NCBI RefSeq assembly: GCF_002115825.1
Contig: NZ_JFJZ01000021.1
Span: 1-64,000 of the forward strand
DNA: 64,000 nt
Source of the DNA: Thalassospira sp. MCCC 1A01428
GTDB lineage: Bacteria > Pseudomonadota > Alphaproteobacteria > Rhodospirillales > Thalassospiraceae
Reading direction: 5' to 3'
Made by a program: the position numbers and the translations under genes. Shown one piece after another: positions 26,295-35,214 of this stretch (within the stretch, counting starts at the first letter, position 1; each line of letters begins with the position of its first letter). The notes beneath the pieces are model-generated. The model was given only the letters and a program-made list of their open reading frames with translations, was not told the DNA's origin and made no database searches.

Positions 26295-26331
26295 CACGAT
26301 CCTGAAAACCGGGGGCCGGTTCAGGATCGTG
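26295..26331. terminator. Hairpin between purD and the kinase gene
   Basis: CACGATCCTGAA pairs with TTCAGGATCGTG (12 bp, 26295-26306 and 26320-26331), with CC/GG pairing toward the loop. It is downstream of purD and just upstream of the kinase ATG on the same strand. It has no T run, so a processing or attenuation stem is possible. Confidence 0.45.
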
Positions 26332-26397
26332 AAAACAGGAGGTGATTCGTTTCATAGGAACAGATTAAGGCAAACCGATGTTCGCCGTTTTGGCAGA

Positions 26398-27681
26398 TCA
26401 GGCCTGTTCGCGGGCAATTGCACGCCAGCCAATATCGCGGCGGCAAAAACCACCGTCCCAATCAATGGTATCAACGGCTTCATAGGCGCGTTTCTGGGCA
26501 TCGCCAACGCTGGTGCCGCGTGCCGTCACACCCAGAACCCGGCCGCCGGTTGCGGTTAATTTATCGCCATCCATTTTGGTGCCAGCGTGTAAAACCTTAA
26601 CGTTTTCCATGGCATTGGCGGCATCAATGTTTTTAATTTCGCTGCCTTTTTCATACGATCCCGGGTAGCCTTTGGCGGCCATCACGACCACAAGGGCGGT
26701 TTCGTCATGCCATTGCGGGGTAACCTGATCCAGCGTTTCGTTGGCTGATGCTTCTAGAATATCCAGCACGTCGGATTTAAGAAGGCTCATTAAAACCTGG
26801 CATTCCGGGTCGCCAAAACGGATGTTATATTCAATCAGTTTCGGGTTTTCGTTCTCGTCAATCATCAGTCCGGCAAACAAAACGCCGCTAAACGGGTGGC
26901 CTTCGGCGGCCATGCCCTCGACCGTGGGCACGATAATGTCGCGCATTACGCGATCTTCAACCGTTTTGGTAAATACCGGTGCCGGGGAATAGGCCCCCAT
27001 GCCGCCGGTATTGGGGCCGGTGTCGCCTTCGCCAACGGCTTTATGGTCCTGTGCCGCAATCAGCGGAATTACATTTTTGCCATCGCACACGGCAAAAAAT
27101 GATGCTTCTTCACCGCGTAAAAATTCCTCAATCACCAGTTCGGCCCCGGCATCCCCAAATTTGCCGCCAATCATGGCGTCATCAATGGCGGCATAGGCGT
27201 CAGCGATGGTTTCACAAATGGTCACACCCTTGCCTGCGGCCAGGCCATCGGTTTTGATCACGATGGGCGCGCCGGTTTTTTCAACAAATGCGCGGGCGTC
27301 GTCACGATTGGTAAAGCGGCCATAGCCAGCCGTTGGTACGCCAAATTTGGCGACCATGTCCTTCATGAAACCCTTGGAACCTTCAAGCTGGGCAGCGGCC
27401 CCGGTGCAGCCAAAATACTTAATACCGGCAGCTGCCAACGCGTCACCCAAACCGGCAACCAGTGGCGCTTCGGGGCCAACCACCACCAGGTCAACCTTAT
27501 GATCGGTGGCAAATTTTACCAGACCGTCCATATCGCTATCGGCAATGGCAACACATTGCGCAGAATCGGCGATCCCGGCATTGCCCGGTGCGCACCAAAG
27601 TTTGGTCAAACGCGGGCTTCGTGCAATTGCCCAGCATAATGCGTGTTCCCGTCCACCACCGCCAACGACCAGAACTTTCAT
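26398..27681 (-). CDS. purD: Phosphoribosylamine-glycine ligase
   Basis: Second step of purine synthesis: ATP-dependent joining of glycine to 5-phosphoribosylamine. The 427-residue protein starts MKVLVVGGGGREHALCWAI, the GARS N-terminal signature. It has the ATP-grasp loop KTDGLAAGKGVTI, HPFSGVLFAGLMI (about 275) and RFGDPECQVL (about 290). An in-frame extension upstream to 27834 overlaps the divergent xseA region and lacks the family N-terminus, so it is rejected. Confidence 0.95.
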   Translation of the reverse strand: MKVLVVGGGGREHALCWAIARSPRLTKLWCAPGNAGIADSAQCVAIADSDMDGLVKFATDHKVDLVVVGPEAPLVAGLGDALAAAGIKYFGCTGAAAQLEGSKGFMKDMVAKFGVPTAGYGRFTNRDDARAFVEKTGAPIVIKTDGLAAGKGVTICETIADAYAAIDDAMIGGKFGDAGAELVIEEFLRGEEASFFAVCDGKNVIPLIAAQDHKAVGEGDTGPNTGGMGAYSPAPVFTKTVEDRVMRDIIVPTVEGMAAEGHPFSGVLFAGLMIDENENPKLIEYNIRFGDPECQVLMSLLKSDVLDILEASANETLDQVTPQWHDETALVVVMAAKGYPGSYEKGSEIKNIDAANAMENVKVLHAGTKMDGDKLTATGGRVLGVTARGTSVGDAQKRAYEAVDTIDWDGGFCRRDIGWRAIAREQA

Positions 27682-27803
27682 GACTTTTACCCCGACTGCT
27701 TGATGGTCCAGATGTGATCCTTTAGGCTTCACATCTCCACTGCGTAATGTTTTACGTAACCGCGTTAATAATTCACGCGGGCTTTTAGCATAAAGTACCC
27801 TTG

Positions 27804-29495
27804 ATGACGCAAGATTTGTTCGACCCATATGCACCGCAACCGCAACAATCTGGCAACCTGCCGGAATTTTCGGTTTCCGATTTGTCCAACGCGCTGAAAC
27901 GCACGGTCGAGGATGCCTTTTCCTTTGTCCGGGTGCGTGGCGAAATTTCAGGTTTCAAACGGGCATCCAGCGGCCATTTGTATTTGGCGCTTAAGGATGA
28001 CAGTGCGGTACTTGATGCCGTGTGCTGGCGCGGGGCCGCAGGTAAACTTGGTGTGCAGCCCGAAGACGGCATGGAAGTGATTGTTACCGGGCGTCTCACC
28101 ACTTTTCCGGGCCGGTCGAAATACCAGATCGTGATCGACAGCATGGAAGTGGCCGGTGAAGGCGCCCTGTTGAAATTGCTGGAAGACCGCAAGAAAAAAC
28201 TGGCTGCCGAGGGCCTGTTCGAGGCTGACCGTAAACGTCCGATTCCTTTTTTGCCCGATGTTATCGGTATTGTCACCTCGCCCACGGGGGCGGTGATTCG
28301 CGATATTATGCATCGCCTGCGCGAACGGTTTCCACGCCGGGTATTATTGTGGCCGGTTATGGTGCAGGGCAAGGGGGCAGCCGAGCAGGTAGCCCATGCC
28401 GTGCGCGGCTTTAACGAATTACTGCCGTATGGCGATATTCCCCGCCCCGATGTGCTGATTGTGGCGCGTGGAGGCGGCTCGCTGGAAGATTTATGGGCCT
28501 TTAACGAGGAAATCGTTGCCCGTGCAGTGGCGGAATCGACCATTCCGGTTATTTCAGCGGTTGGCCACGAAACCGATACCACCCTGATTGATTATGTATC
28601 CGACTTGCGCGCGCCAACCCCGACGGGGGCGGCGGAAAAGGCAGTGCCGGTACGGCTGGATTTATTGGCACAGGTCAACGACGACGGGCAGCGGCTGGCG
28701 CAGGCTGTTCGGCGACTGGGGGCAGAAAAACGTATCGCCCTTGATAGTGCCGGGCGTGGGCTGGGCGACCCGAAACGAATGCTCGAAGACCGTGCCCAGA
28801 TGCTCGATAACTGGTCCGACCGGTTGCCGCGTGCGGTACAGGCGATGTTGCAACAGGCAAAATCGCGGTTGAACGAAACCAGTGCCCGGCTGGTCAGCCC
28901 GCGCGAACAATTGTCGGAAAAACGGGGGCGTTTGGAAAATGCCCGGCTGCGGCTGCATGGTGCCATCAGTGCGCGGGTGCAAAGCCAGAAAGCCCGGCTG
29001 GACCAGGCGGCGGCGGGGTTGCGCCCCGGCAATGCGACCCGCGACATTAACCGCGAACGTAAACATGTGGCCGACCTGGCCTCACGGCTGAATGCCGCGG
29101 TAAAAAACACCATCACCCGCGAAAAAGACGGGCTGGCTCGCTATGACCGGCTGCTGGAAAGTTATTCGTACCGCAATGTTTTAAAACGCGGTTTCGCCGT
29201 GGTCCGTGACCGGAACGGTAAATTACGCGCACAGGCAGCATCACTTGTCGACGGGGAAGGATATGTTCTGGAAATGCAGGACGGTGTTGCCAATGTGGTG
29301 GCCGGTCATGCAGTCACAGGCGGCAGTACCCAAACCCCGCCTGACGGGCAAAACAACCCGGCGCCGGATGCAGATCCAGAATCGGTGAAAACGTCGCCGG
29401 ATGATGACGCGCAAGGTCGACCGAAACCTGAAAAACCCCGGCGCAAAAAAGATCCGCGCCCCAAAGATGATGACCGCCAAGGGAGCCTGTTATAA
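27804..29495 (+). CDS. xseA: Exodeoxyribonuclease VII large subunit
   Basis: Catalytic subunit of the single-strand-specific exonuclease VII. The 563-residue product has an N-terminal OB-fold (FSFVRVRGEISGFKRASSGHLYLALKD, cited in parts: VRGEISGFK and GHLYLALKD). The tract GIVTSPTGAVIRDI, ARGGGSLEDLWAFNEE and GHETDTTLIDYVSDLRAPTP follow, all hallmark XseA segments, then a long coiled coil. The last 60 residues are a P/D/K-rich tail not needed by the family. ATG 27804 is preferred to TTG 27801. Its TAA overlaps the next ATG by one base. Confidence 0.94.
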   Translation: MTQDLFDPYAPQPQQSGNLPEFSVSDLSNALKRTVEDAFSFVRVRGEISGFKRASSGHLYLALKDDSAVLDAVCWRGAAGKLGVQPEDGMEVIVTGRLTTFPGRSKYQIVIDSMEVAGEGALLKLLEDRKKKLAAEGLFEADRKRPIPFLPDVIGIVTSPTGAVIRDIMHRLRERFPRRVLLWPVMVQGKGAAEQVAHAVRGFNELLPYGDIPRPDVLIVARGGGSLEDLWAFNEEIVARAVAESTIPVISAVGHETDTTLIDYVSDLRAPTPTGAAEKAVPVRLDLLAQVNDDGQRLAQAVRRLGAEKRIALDSAGRGLGDPKRMLEDRAQMLDNWSDRLPRAVQAMLQQAKSRLNETSARLVSPREQLSEKRGRLENARLRLHGAISARVQSQKARLDQAAAGLRPGNATRDINRERKHVADLASRLNAAVKNTITREKDGLARYDRLLESYSYRNVLKRGFAVVRDRNGKLRAQAASLVDGEGYVLEMQDGVANVVAGHAVTGGSTQTPPDGQNNPAPDADPESVKTSPDDDAQGRPKPEKPRRKKDPRPKDDDRQGSLL

Positions 29496-30352
29496 TGCGT
29501 TGGGTAACGAAACTGGCATTTATTGCAACCGTGCTGGCCGGAATGACGGCGGCGGGAATGCCCGCACAGGCCAGCGCGCCGGAATTTAAAGGTGCGTTTA
29601 GCCAGGGCGGGGTTGTCTTTGGTCAGACAACGCCGGGCACCAGCGTGATGCTGGACGGCGAAAAGATTGATACAATCGCCCCGGATGGCAATTTTGCCCT
29701 GGGATTTGAACGCGATTATCAAGGCCCGGCCACCCTGACATTGACCCATGCCGATGGCAGCACCGAACAATTCACCTATCCGATCAAACACCGCGAATTT
29801 AACATTCAGCGTATTGATGGTTTGCCGCCCAAAATGGTGACGCCGGACCCGACAGTGATGGACCGGATCAAGGATGATTCCCGCCAGGCCCGCGAAGCCC
29901 GCACCGAACGATTTGCCACTGAATATTATAAATCCGGCTTTATCTGGCCCGCGACCGGGCGCATTAGCGGGGTTTATGGATCGCAACGCATTTTAAACGG
30001 CCAACCGCGCGCGGCCCATTGGGGGGTTGATGTTGCGGTACCAATGGGAACACCCGTTGTTGCCCCGGCGGACGGGGTTGTAACCCTTGCCCATCCCGAT
30101 ATGTATTTTTCGGGCGCAACATTGTTTATTGATCATGGCCTTGGCGTTGTTTCGGCCTTTTTGCATTTGTCGAAAATTGACGTCAAAGTTGGCGATGTGG
30201 TGCATCAGGGCGATGTGGTGGCGCATTCGGGGGCCAGTGGCCGTGCCACCGGGCCGCATCTGGACTGGCGGGTAAATGTTGGCCCAACCCGCATTGATGC
30301 GGCCTTGCTGGTGCCACCGATGGAACAGGTTTTGGCGGGGGCGAAAAAATGA
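29495..30352 (+). CDS. Exported M23 (LytM-type) peptidoglycan peptidase-like protein
   Basis: A 285-residue protein with a signal peptide (about 1-27) and an immunoglobulin-like/linker region. A C-terminal M23 domain follows, with HWGVD (H-x3-D zinc ligands, about 176-180) and HLS in AFLHLSKID (about 222). The last motif is GPHLDWR (about 255), where most active members have HLH; here the second His is Asp. That variant may still be active or may be a regulator of amidases. Coupled by overlap to xseA before it (TAATG) and to the GGT gene after it (ATGA). Confidence 0.82.
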   Translation: MRWVTKLAFIATVLAGMTAAGMPAQASAPEFKGAFSQGGVVFGQTTPGTSVMLDGEKIDTIAPDGNFALGFERDYQGPATLTLTHADGSTEQFTYPIKHREFNIQRIDGLPPKMVTPDPTVMDRIKDDSRQAREARTERFATEYYKSGFIWPATGRISGVYGSQRILNGQPRAAHWGVDVAVPMGTPVVAPADGVVTLAHPDMYFSGATLFIDHGLGVVSAFLHLSKIDVKVGDVVHQGDVVAHSGASGRATGPHLDWRVNVGPTRIDAALLVPPMEQVLAGAKK

Positions 30353-31950
30353 CACCTCGCCGGGGCGATGAAACCTGCCATACCCGGGGTGCCGTAGCCG
30401 CCGGGCACGAACAAACAGCCCGCGCCGCACAGGACGTGCTTGAGGCGGGGGGCACGGCCTTTGATGCGATTATTGCTGCAATGTGGACGGCCTGTGTGGC
30501 GGAACCGGTGCTGGCATCGTTGGGTGGTGGCGGTTTTTTAATGGCCCGACCCGCAGGGAAAACACCCCGGTTATATGATTTTTTTGTCGAAACACCGCTC
30601 GCCAAACGCCCGGGTGAAAGCCTTGAATTTGAAAGCTGTATCGCCCGGTTTGCCGGGGGTGTAACGCAGGAATTTCATGGCGGTTACGGGGCTGTGGCAA
30701 CACCGGGTATGGTTGCCGGGTTATTTGCGGTGCATGGCGATTTGTGCCATTTGCCGATGGCCGATTTGGCACAGTCGGCCTGCAAACTGGCCCGTGACGG
30801 TGTCGTCATCGATGATTTCCAGAATTACGTTATGAATATTGTAACCCCGTTACTGGGGTTTTGCGAAGAAACCCGGGCAATTTATGGTGCCAAAGGCGAC
30901 TTGCAACAGGCAGAATGTGATGGCACTGGCACTGGCACTGGCACTGCGTTTCGCGTGGCGAATGCGGGTGATCTCCATGTTCAGTCGCAACTGGCCGCAA
31001 CGATTGAAGAACTGGCAAAAAGCGGTGCGGGCAGCTTTTATCAGGGCGATATTGCCCAAACCCTGATTGCGGCCTGCCGTGACAATGGTGGTTATATTAC
31101 CGGCGATGACTTGGCGTCGTATCGCGTTTTGGTGCGCGACCCGTTGCTGGTCAGCGGGCGTAACGGGCGTTTTGTTTTAAACCCGCCGCCGGCATCAGGC
31201 GGGGTTTTGGCCGGGTTTGGTTTGAAACTGGCGCGCGATTTGGAACTGGGTGATTTTGGCGATGCCCGCCATCTTGATGCGATATCCGAAATTTTGCGAA
31301 CAACGTCAGTTGTCCGGGGCGAATACGGGGCTGCCCCGTCGATATTGGGGGATGAATTTTGTGAAGGGTATCGAAGCCTGATCGGCGACCGGCCCTTAAC
31401 CCAAAACGGTACCACCCATATTTCGGTGGTGGACCAGTTTGGCAATCTGGCGGCAGCAACCTTGTCAAATGGCTCGACTTCGGGGCGGATGATACCGGGC
31501 CGAGGTGTTTTGCTTAATAACATGCTGGGCGAGGCTGATTTATCGCCCGACGGCTTTCACACCTGGCCTTGCGGCGTACGCATGACATCAATGATGACGC
31601 CAGCCTTGTATTTGGCGCAGGATGGCACGGCGGTGGCGTTGGGGTCTGGCGGGTCAAACCGTATCCGTTCGACCATGATGCAGGTATTGTTGAACCTTGA
31701 TGTGTTTGGCATGTCACTGGAAGATGCGATTGCCGCACCCAGAATGCATTTTGACGACGGATTGTTGTCCATTGAACCGGGCTTTGACCTTGCCATTCTG
31801 GATCAATTGCGCTTGAACGAACAACATCGCTGGCAGGAAAGCGATATGTTTTTTGGCGGCGTACATGCAGCGGCTCTAAACGCAAAAGGCGACAAGCTGG
31901 TGGCTGCGGGTGATTCACGGCGCAATGGTCACCATTTTATCGTGCCTTGA
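30349..31950 (+). CDS. Gamma-glutamyltransferase family protein
   Basis: A 533-residue Ntn-hydrolase precursor that would self-cleave before a catalytic Thr (TTHISVVD, about 354-356) and transfer or hydrolyse gamma-glutamyl groups, for example from glutathione. The early AEPVLASLGGGGFLM, the substrate loop NMLGEADLSP and LGSGGSNRIRSTMMQV are typical of GGT. No clear signal peptide is seen, so cytosolic action (as in some cephalosporin-acylase-like relatives) is possible. It contains four ggcact hexamers (30922-30945). Last gene of the xseA operon. Confidence 0.82.
   Translation: MTPRRGDETCHTRGAVAAGHEQTARAAQDVLEAGGTAFDAIIAAMWTACVAEPVLASLGGGGFLMARPAGKTPRLYDFFVETPLAKRPGESLEFESCIARFAGGVTQEFHGGYGAVATPGMVAGLFAVHGDLCHLPMADLAQSACKLARDGVVIDDFQNYVMNIVTPLLGFCEETRAIYGAKGDLQQAECDGTGTGTGTAFRVANAGDLHVQSQLAATIEELAKSGAGSFYQGDIAQTLIAACRDNGGYITGDDLASYRVLVRDPLLVSGRNGRFVLNPPPASGGVLAGFGLKLARDLELGDFGDARHLDAISEILRTTSVVRGEYGAAPSILGDEFCEGYRSLIGDRPLTQNGTTHISVVDQFGNLAAATLSNGSTSGRMIPGRGVLLNNMLGEADLSPDGFHTWPCGVRMTSMMTPALYLAQDGTAVALGSGGSNRIRSTMMQVLLNLDVFGMSLEDAIAAPRMHFDDGLLSIEPGFDLAILDQLRLNEQHRWQESDMFFGGVHAAALNAKGDKLVAAGDSRRNGHHFIVP
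30922..30945 (+). repeat. In-frame hexanucleotide repeat (ggcact x4)
   Basis: Four perfect ggcact units encode GTGTGTGT inside the gamma-glutamyltransferase gene, in a surface-loop-like segment. Changes in number would keep the frame. Confidence 0.85.
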
Positions 31951-32007
31951 ACACATCGTGTGTGCGGCCACGTTTATGGTTGTCGGTTTTGATCGTCGGA
32001 AGATGTT

Positions 32008-32514
32008 TTATGCTGCCGAGCTGTTTTGATCGGGCGAAATAACAGCCGCAACATCAAGAAGCGGCGACGCATCTATTTTTTCAGCATGCATCATGGTTGC
32101 CACCCGTTGCAGCGAGGACAGCATCTGGGTTTTTTCCCAGGCTGGCATTTCCTCGAACTGGCGAATAAATTCTTCCTGCAACAGATCGGGGGCATTGGCG
32201 ATGATTTCGCGTCCGCTATCGGTCAGCACGGTATTTACCACGCGTTTGTCGGTGGTGGATCTGCGCCGTTCCATTAAACCACGTTGTTCAAGGCGGTTTA
32301 ATATGGTGGTGACGGTCGCCTGACTTAGCGAAACATGATTGGAAATGCGGCGTACGGTTACATTTTGTAATTCATCAATCGCCCGTAAAACCATCACCTG
32401 CGGAATGGTCAGTCCGCAAATTTTCATCATGCGTTTGGAATGCAAATCGGTAGCGCGAATAATCTGCCGCAAGGTTACCAGAACATCCTGCCAATATGGT
32501 TGCTGGTTTTCCAA
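32008..32514 (-). CDS. MarR-family transcriptional regulator
   Basis: A 168-residue winged-helix regulator: LTIPQVMVLRAIDEL, then VRRISNHVSLSQATVTTILNRLEQRGLMERRRSTTDKRVVNT (cited by parts), the recognition helix and beta-wing with DKR. The start is a TTG at 32514 with AAAGG seven bases upstream; no ATG gives a full N-terminal helix. Ligand and target are unknown. It converges on the GGT operon. Confidence 0.85.
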   Translation of the reverse strand: MENQQPYWQDVLVTLRQIIRATDLHSKRMMKICGLTIPQVMVLRAIDELQNVTVRRISNHVSLSQATVTTILNRLEQRGLMERRRSTTDKRVVNTVLTDSGREIIANAPDLLQEEFIRQFEEMPAWEKTQMLSSLQRVATMMHAEKIDASPLLDVAAVISPDQNSSAA

Positions 32515-32690
32515 TGTAAAACCTTTTGTACTGTAGAACGTAGGGTCAAACCCGTCGGAACCAAGACGTGATCTTAAAGGCCGCGACGGGCCATCTAAGG
32601 GTTACCGGTTAGCGGTCTTTGGGGTGAAAATCAATTAAATTGAATATAATTTGCTACCCCAAACGGTCATGGCGGCTATTCGTTGCCAGT

Positions 32691-33320
32691 CTATCCCTTA
32701 AAGCGGCGCAATAATAAATATAATGCGCCAAATATTGCCGCCAATACCGCAAGGACCCCAAGAATAAGATAAAACTTTTCATACCGCAGATCACTGGTCT
32801 GGCGGTTTTCCATATAAGTCAGGATGCGCTTGCGTAAATCGTCAATGTCGGGGGTCAGGTCGCGCTGCGGTATGTACAGGGGTAACCCGGCCCGCGATAG
32901 CAGATCATTGGTTTTGTTCATGCGTTCGTTATAAAGCGCATAACGTTCCTCGGCGGTGCGCACATCATTTAAAGGTGTTGATGCAGCATCCTGATCAATG
33001 CTGCCCGATTTCAGGGTAACAGCGGGCCGGGCAAGGTTTCGATATGGCCCGGCAAAGCAGTTTGCCAGGGTATCGGGGCCGTTTTTGCAGTGAATAACAC
33101 GGTCTGGCGCGGCTTGCAGGGCATCCCGGATGCGTTTTTGCAAATCAAGATCAAAGCGGGCAATCGTCAGGCGTAACTGTATCGCGTTGTTGCGAATGTC
33201 GCTTTGTTCCGATGCCATACCGCTGTGGGCAAAAGGCATCACAAACAGGATTACCAGCACCATACCGGTCAGCAGTCGCATGCGCACGGCATTGTCCTTC
33301 ATCGCATTCCGGTAGGCCAT
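32691..33320 (-). CDS. Hypothetical membrane-anchored protein
   Basis: 209 residues, not recognised. It has a hydrophobic N-terminal segment (about 14-33, signal or anchor), a predicted extracytoplasmic helical body with two cysteines (HCKNG, NCFAG, a possible disulfide) and a C-terminal membrane helix (about 182-203) ending RRFKG. The topology suggests a periplasmic domain held at the inner membrane. It directly follows lpxL on the same strand with a 33-bp gap, so it may be co-transcribed with the lipid A operon. Starts at codon 1, 7 or 14 are all possible. Confidence 0.65.
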   Translation of the reverse strand: MAYRNAMKDNAVRMRLLTGMVLVILFVMPFAHSGMASEQSDIRNNAIQLRLTIARFDLDLQKRIRDALQAAPDRVIHCKNGPDTLANCFAGPYRNLARPAVTLKSGSIDQDAASTPLNDVRTAEERYALYNERMNKTNDLLSRAGLPLYIPQRDLTPDIDDLRKRILTYMENRQTSDLRYEKFYLILGVLAVLAAIFGALYLLLRRFKG

Positions 33321-33350
33321 CTTCGGGTCAGCGGAAGTTCCAGGTCAGGA

Positions 33351-34250
33351 TCAGTCAGGCCAGCGGCGATGTACCCACAGCCATTGTGCAGGACGCTCGC
33401 GGATCCAGCCTTCCATGATGGCGTTTACGTTCGTCATGATTGCAAGAATATCAGCATGGCGATCGCTGGTTTTAACAATATCGAGTTGCGGGTAAAAGGT
33501 CATGCGGAAATACGCCCCGTGCAGGCGTTCCAGGCGTACAGGTACGGCCGGGGCATCATAACGCAGACAAAATTGCGCCAGTGCCGGGGCCGTCATGGCA
33601 TCGCGACCAAAAAACGGCACGGCAATGCCGTCATTCATTTTCTGATCAACCAGCATGGCGGCATGGCCGCCTTTGCGCATAAAGGCCGTTAGCTTGCGTG
33701 CGCCTTCCGGCCCCTTGCGGACCAGTTCGCCCTGAAAACCGCGCCGGGCACGGGTGAAAATTCTGTCGACCCAGGGGTTGTCGGGGGCACGGTATACGCA
33801 CATCATGTCAAGGTCCATTGCCCGGGCCAGCAACATGGCAACTTCCCAGTTACCAACATGCGCGGTAAAAAACTGGCCGGGTTTGTCGTCGTTTTTAAGG
33901 GCAAGACCATTTTCCAGCCCAACCACTTCCAGTCGTTCCGACCCGGGCCGGATATTATGGATATGGGGAACTTCGGCAACACTGCGACCCAGATTTTCCC
34001 ACATATCGCCGATAATTCCGTCGATCTCGGCGGTATTTTTTTCGGGAAAGGCCCGTTCCAGGTTTTTGCGGGCACGTCGCGTGACACTTAGTTTGGGGCC
34101 AATCCAGCGGCCAATACGGGCACCAAAGGCCGATGCCTTGTCAATCGACAGGGCCGCAAACAACCAGAAAAAGATATGCGTAATCAACCCCTGCAGGGGA
34201 TAGCTGAAAAAACGCTGAAAATTACTGATGTTGCTGTTCTTATGCGCCAT
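33351..34250 (-). CDS. lpxL: Lipid A biosynthesis acyltransferase
   Basis: Adds a secondary acyl chain to Kdo2-lipid IVA at the inner membrane. The 299-residue protein of the HtrB/LpxL family has an N-terminal membrane segment, the catalytic HVGNWE (H-x4-D/E, about 130) and the downstream LVDQKMNDGIAVPFFGR motif. ATG 34250 is chosen over the TTG at 34256; it overlaps the lpxK end by 11 bp. Last step in this operon of lipid A genes. LpxL versus LpxM specificity cannot be read. Confidence 0.88.
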   Translation of the reverse strand: MAHKNSNISNFQRFFSYPLQGLITHIFFWLFAALSIDKASAFGARIGRWIGPKLSVTRRARKNLERAFPEKNTAEIDGIIGDMWENLGRSVAEVPHIHNIRPGSERLEVVGLENGLALKNDDKPGQFFTAHVGNWEVAMLLARAMDLDMMCVYRAPDNPWVDRIFTRARRGFQGELVRKGPEGARKLTAFMRKGGHAAMLVDQKMNDGIAVPFFGRDAMTAPALAQFCLRYDAPAVPVRLERLHGAYFRMTFYPQLDIVKTSDRHADILAIMTNVNAIMEGWIRERPAQWLWVHRRWPD

Positions 34251-35214
34251 TGGCAAATACCGTTTTGATCAAATTTATCACGCCAGCCATATCGTCAAAT
34301 TCCAGGGCAATGCGCAGGGTCTTTATGGTGTTTTGAGCGGCGAAAGGCAAGCGCACCAGGTCTTTTTCTGTGGTGACCAGCTGCGCGCCATGCTTTTGTG
34401 CCAACCCTTGTAATGCCTGTATTTCGTCAGGTTTATACATGTGATGGTCGGCAAAATCATGTGTGCCAACAATGTCGGCATTACAATCACGCAGGCTTTG
34501 ATAAAACTTTTCCGGGCGTCCAATGCCGGCAAAAGCGACAACTTTTTGCCCGGCAAAATCAGTGGGGTTTTGCACAACGATTTTGGCGGTGAAAACCGGT
34601 ATATGGGCCGGAATATGTTTTTGGACACCGGTTTTATCATGGCCAATGATAATGGCCGCGCCGACTTTGGCAAAACCGCTTCGCAATGTTTCGCGCATTG
34701 GCCCGGCTGGCATCACCCGGCCATTGCCAAAACCGGTGGCACCATCAATAACAACAATGCCCAAATCTTTTATTACGCCGGGGTTTTGCAACCCGTCATC
34801 CATGATAATGACATCGGCACCGGCTTGTTTGATTGCGCGCGCACCCGCCGCACGATTTTGCGAAATCCATGCCGGGCCTAAACGCGCCAGCAACAGGGGT
34901 TCATCCCCGACCTGCATGGCGGTATCGGTTTTAATGGTAACCTGATGCGGCCCGCTCAGGCTTCCGCCATATCCCCGGCTTAAAAAATGCGGGGTATGGC
35001 CAAGGTCGCGCAAAATGGCCTGTAATGCCTGGGCCGACGGGGTTTTGCCTGCTCCGCCCACTGTGAAATTTCCCAGGCAAATGACCTTGCAGCCGGGGTG
35101 AAAGGCCGTTGTCGTTGCCTGTCGCCACGCGGCACCGGCACGCCATATCCATGATGCCGGGCTAAGTATATGGGCCAGGAAACCGTTTTTTTGCCAAAAG
35201 TCAGGGGCGTGCAT
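34240..35214 (-). CDS. lpxK: Tetraacyldisaccharide 4'-kinase
   Basis: Phosphorylates the 4'-position of the lipid A disaccharide precursor to give lipid IVA. The 324-residue protein has the N-terminal membrane-associated segment PASWIWRAGAAWRQ, the P-loop TVGGAGKTPSAQAL (about 47-60), the LSRGYGG block, and IMDDGLQNPGVIKDL. It overlaps waaA upstream by 14 bp and lpxL downstream by 11 bp. Confidence 0.94.
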   Translation of the reverse strand: MHAPDFWQKNGFLAHILSPASWIWRAGAAWRQATTTAFHPGCKVICLGNFTVGGAGKTPSAQALQAILRDLGHTPHFLSRGYGGSLSGPHQVTIKTDTAMQVGDEPLLLARLGPAWISQNRAAGARAIKQAGADVIIMDDGLQNPGVIKDLGIVVIDGATGFGNGRVMPAGPMRETLRSGFAKVGAAIIIGHDKTGVQKHIPAHIPVFTAKIVVQNPTDFAGQKVVAFAGIGRPEKFYQSLRDCNADIVGTHDFADHHMYKPDEIQALQGLAQKHGAQLVTTEKDLVRLPFAAQNTIKTLRIALEFDDMAGVINLIKTVFANGA

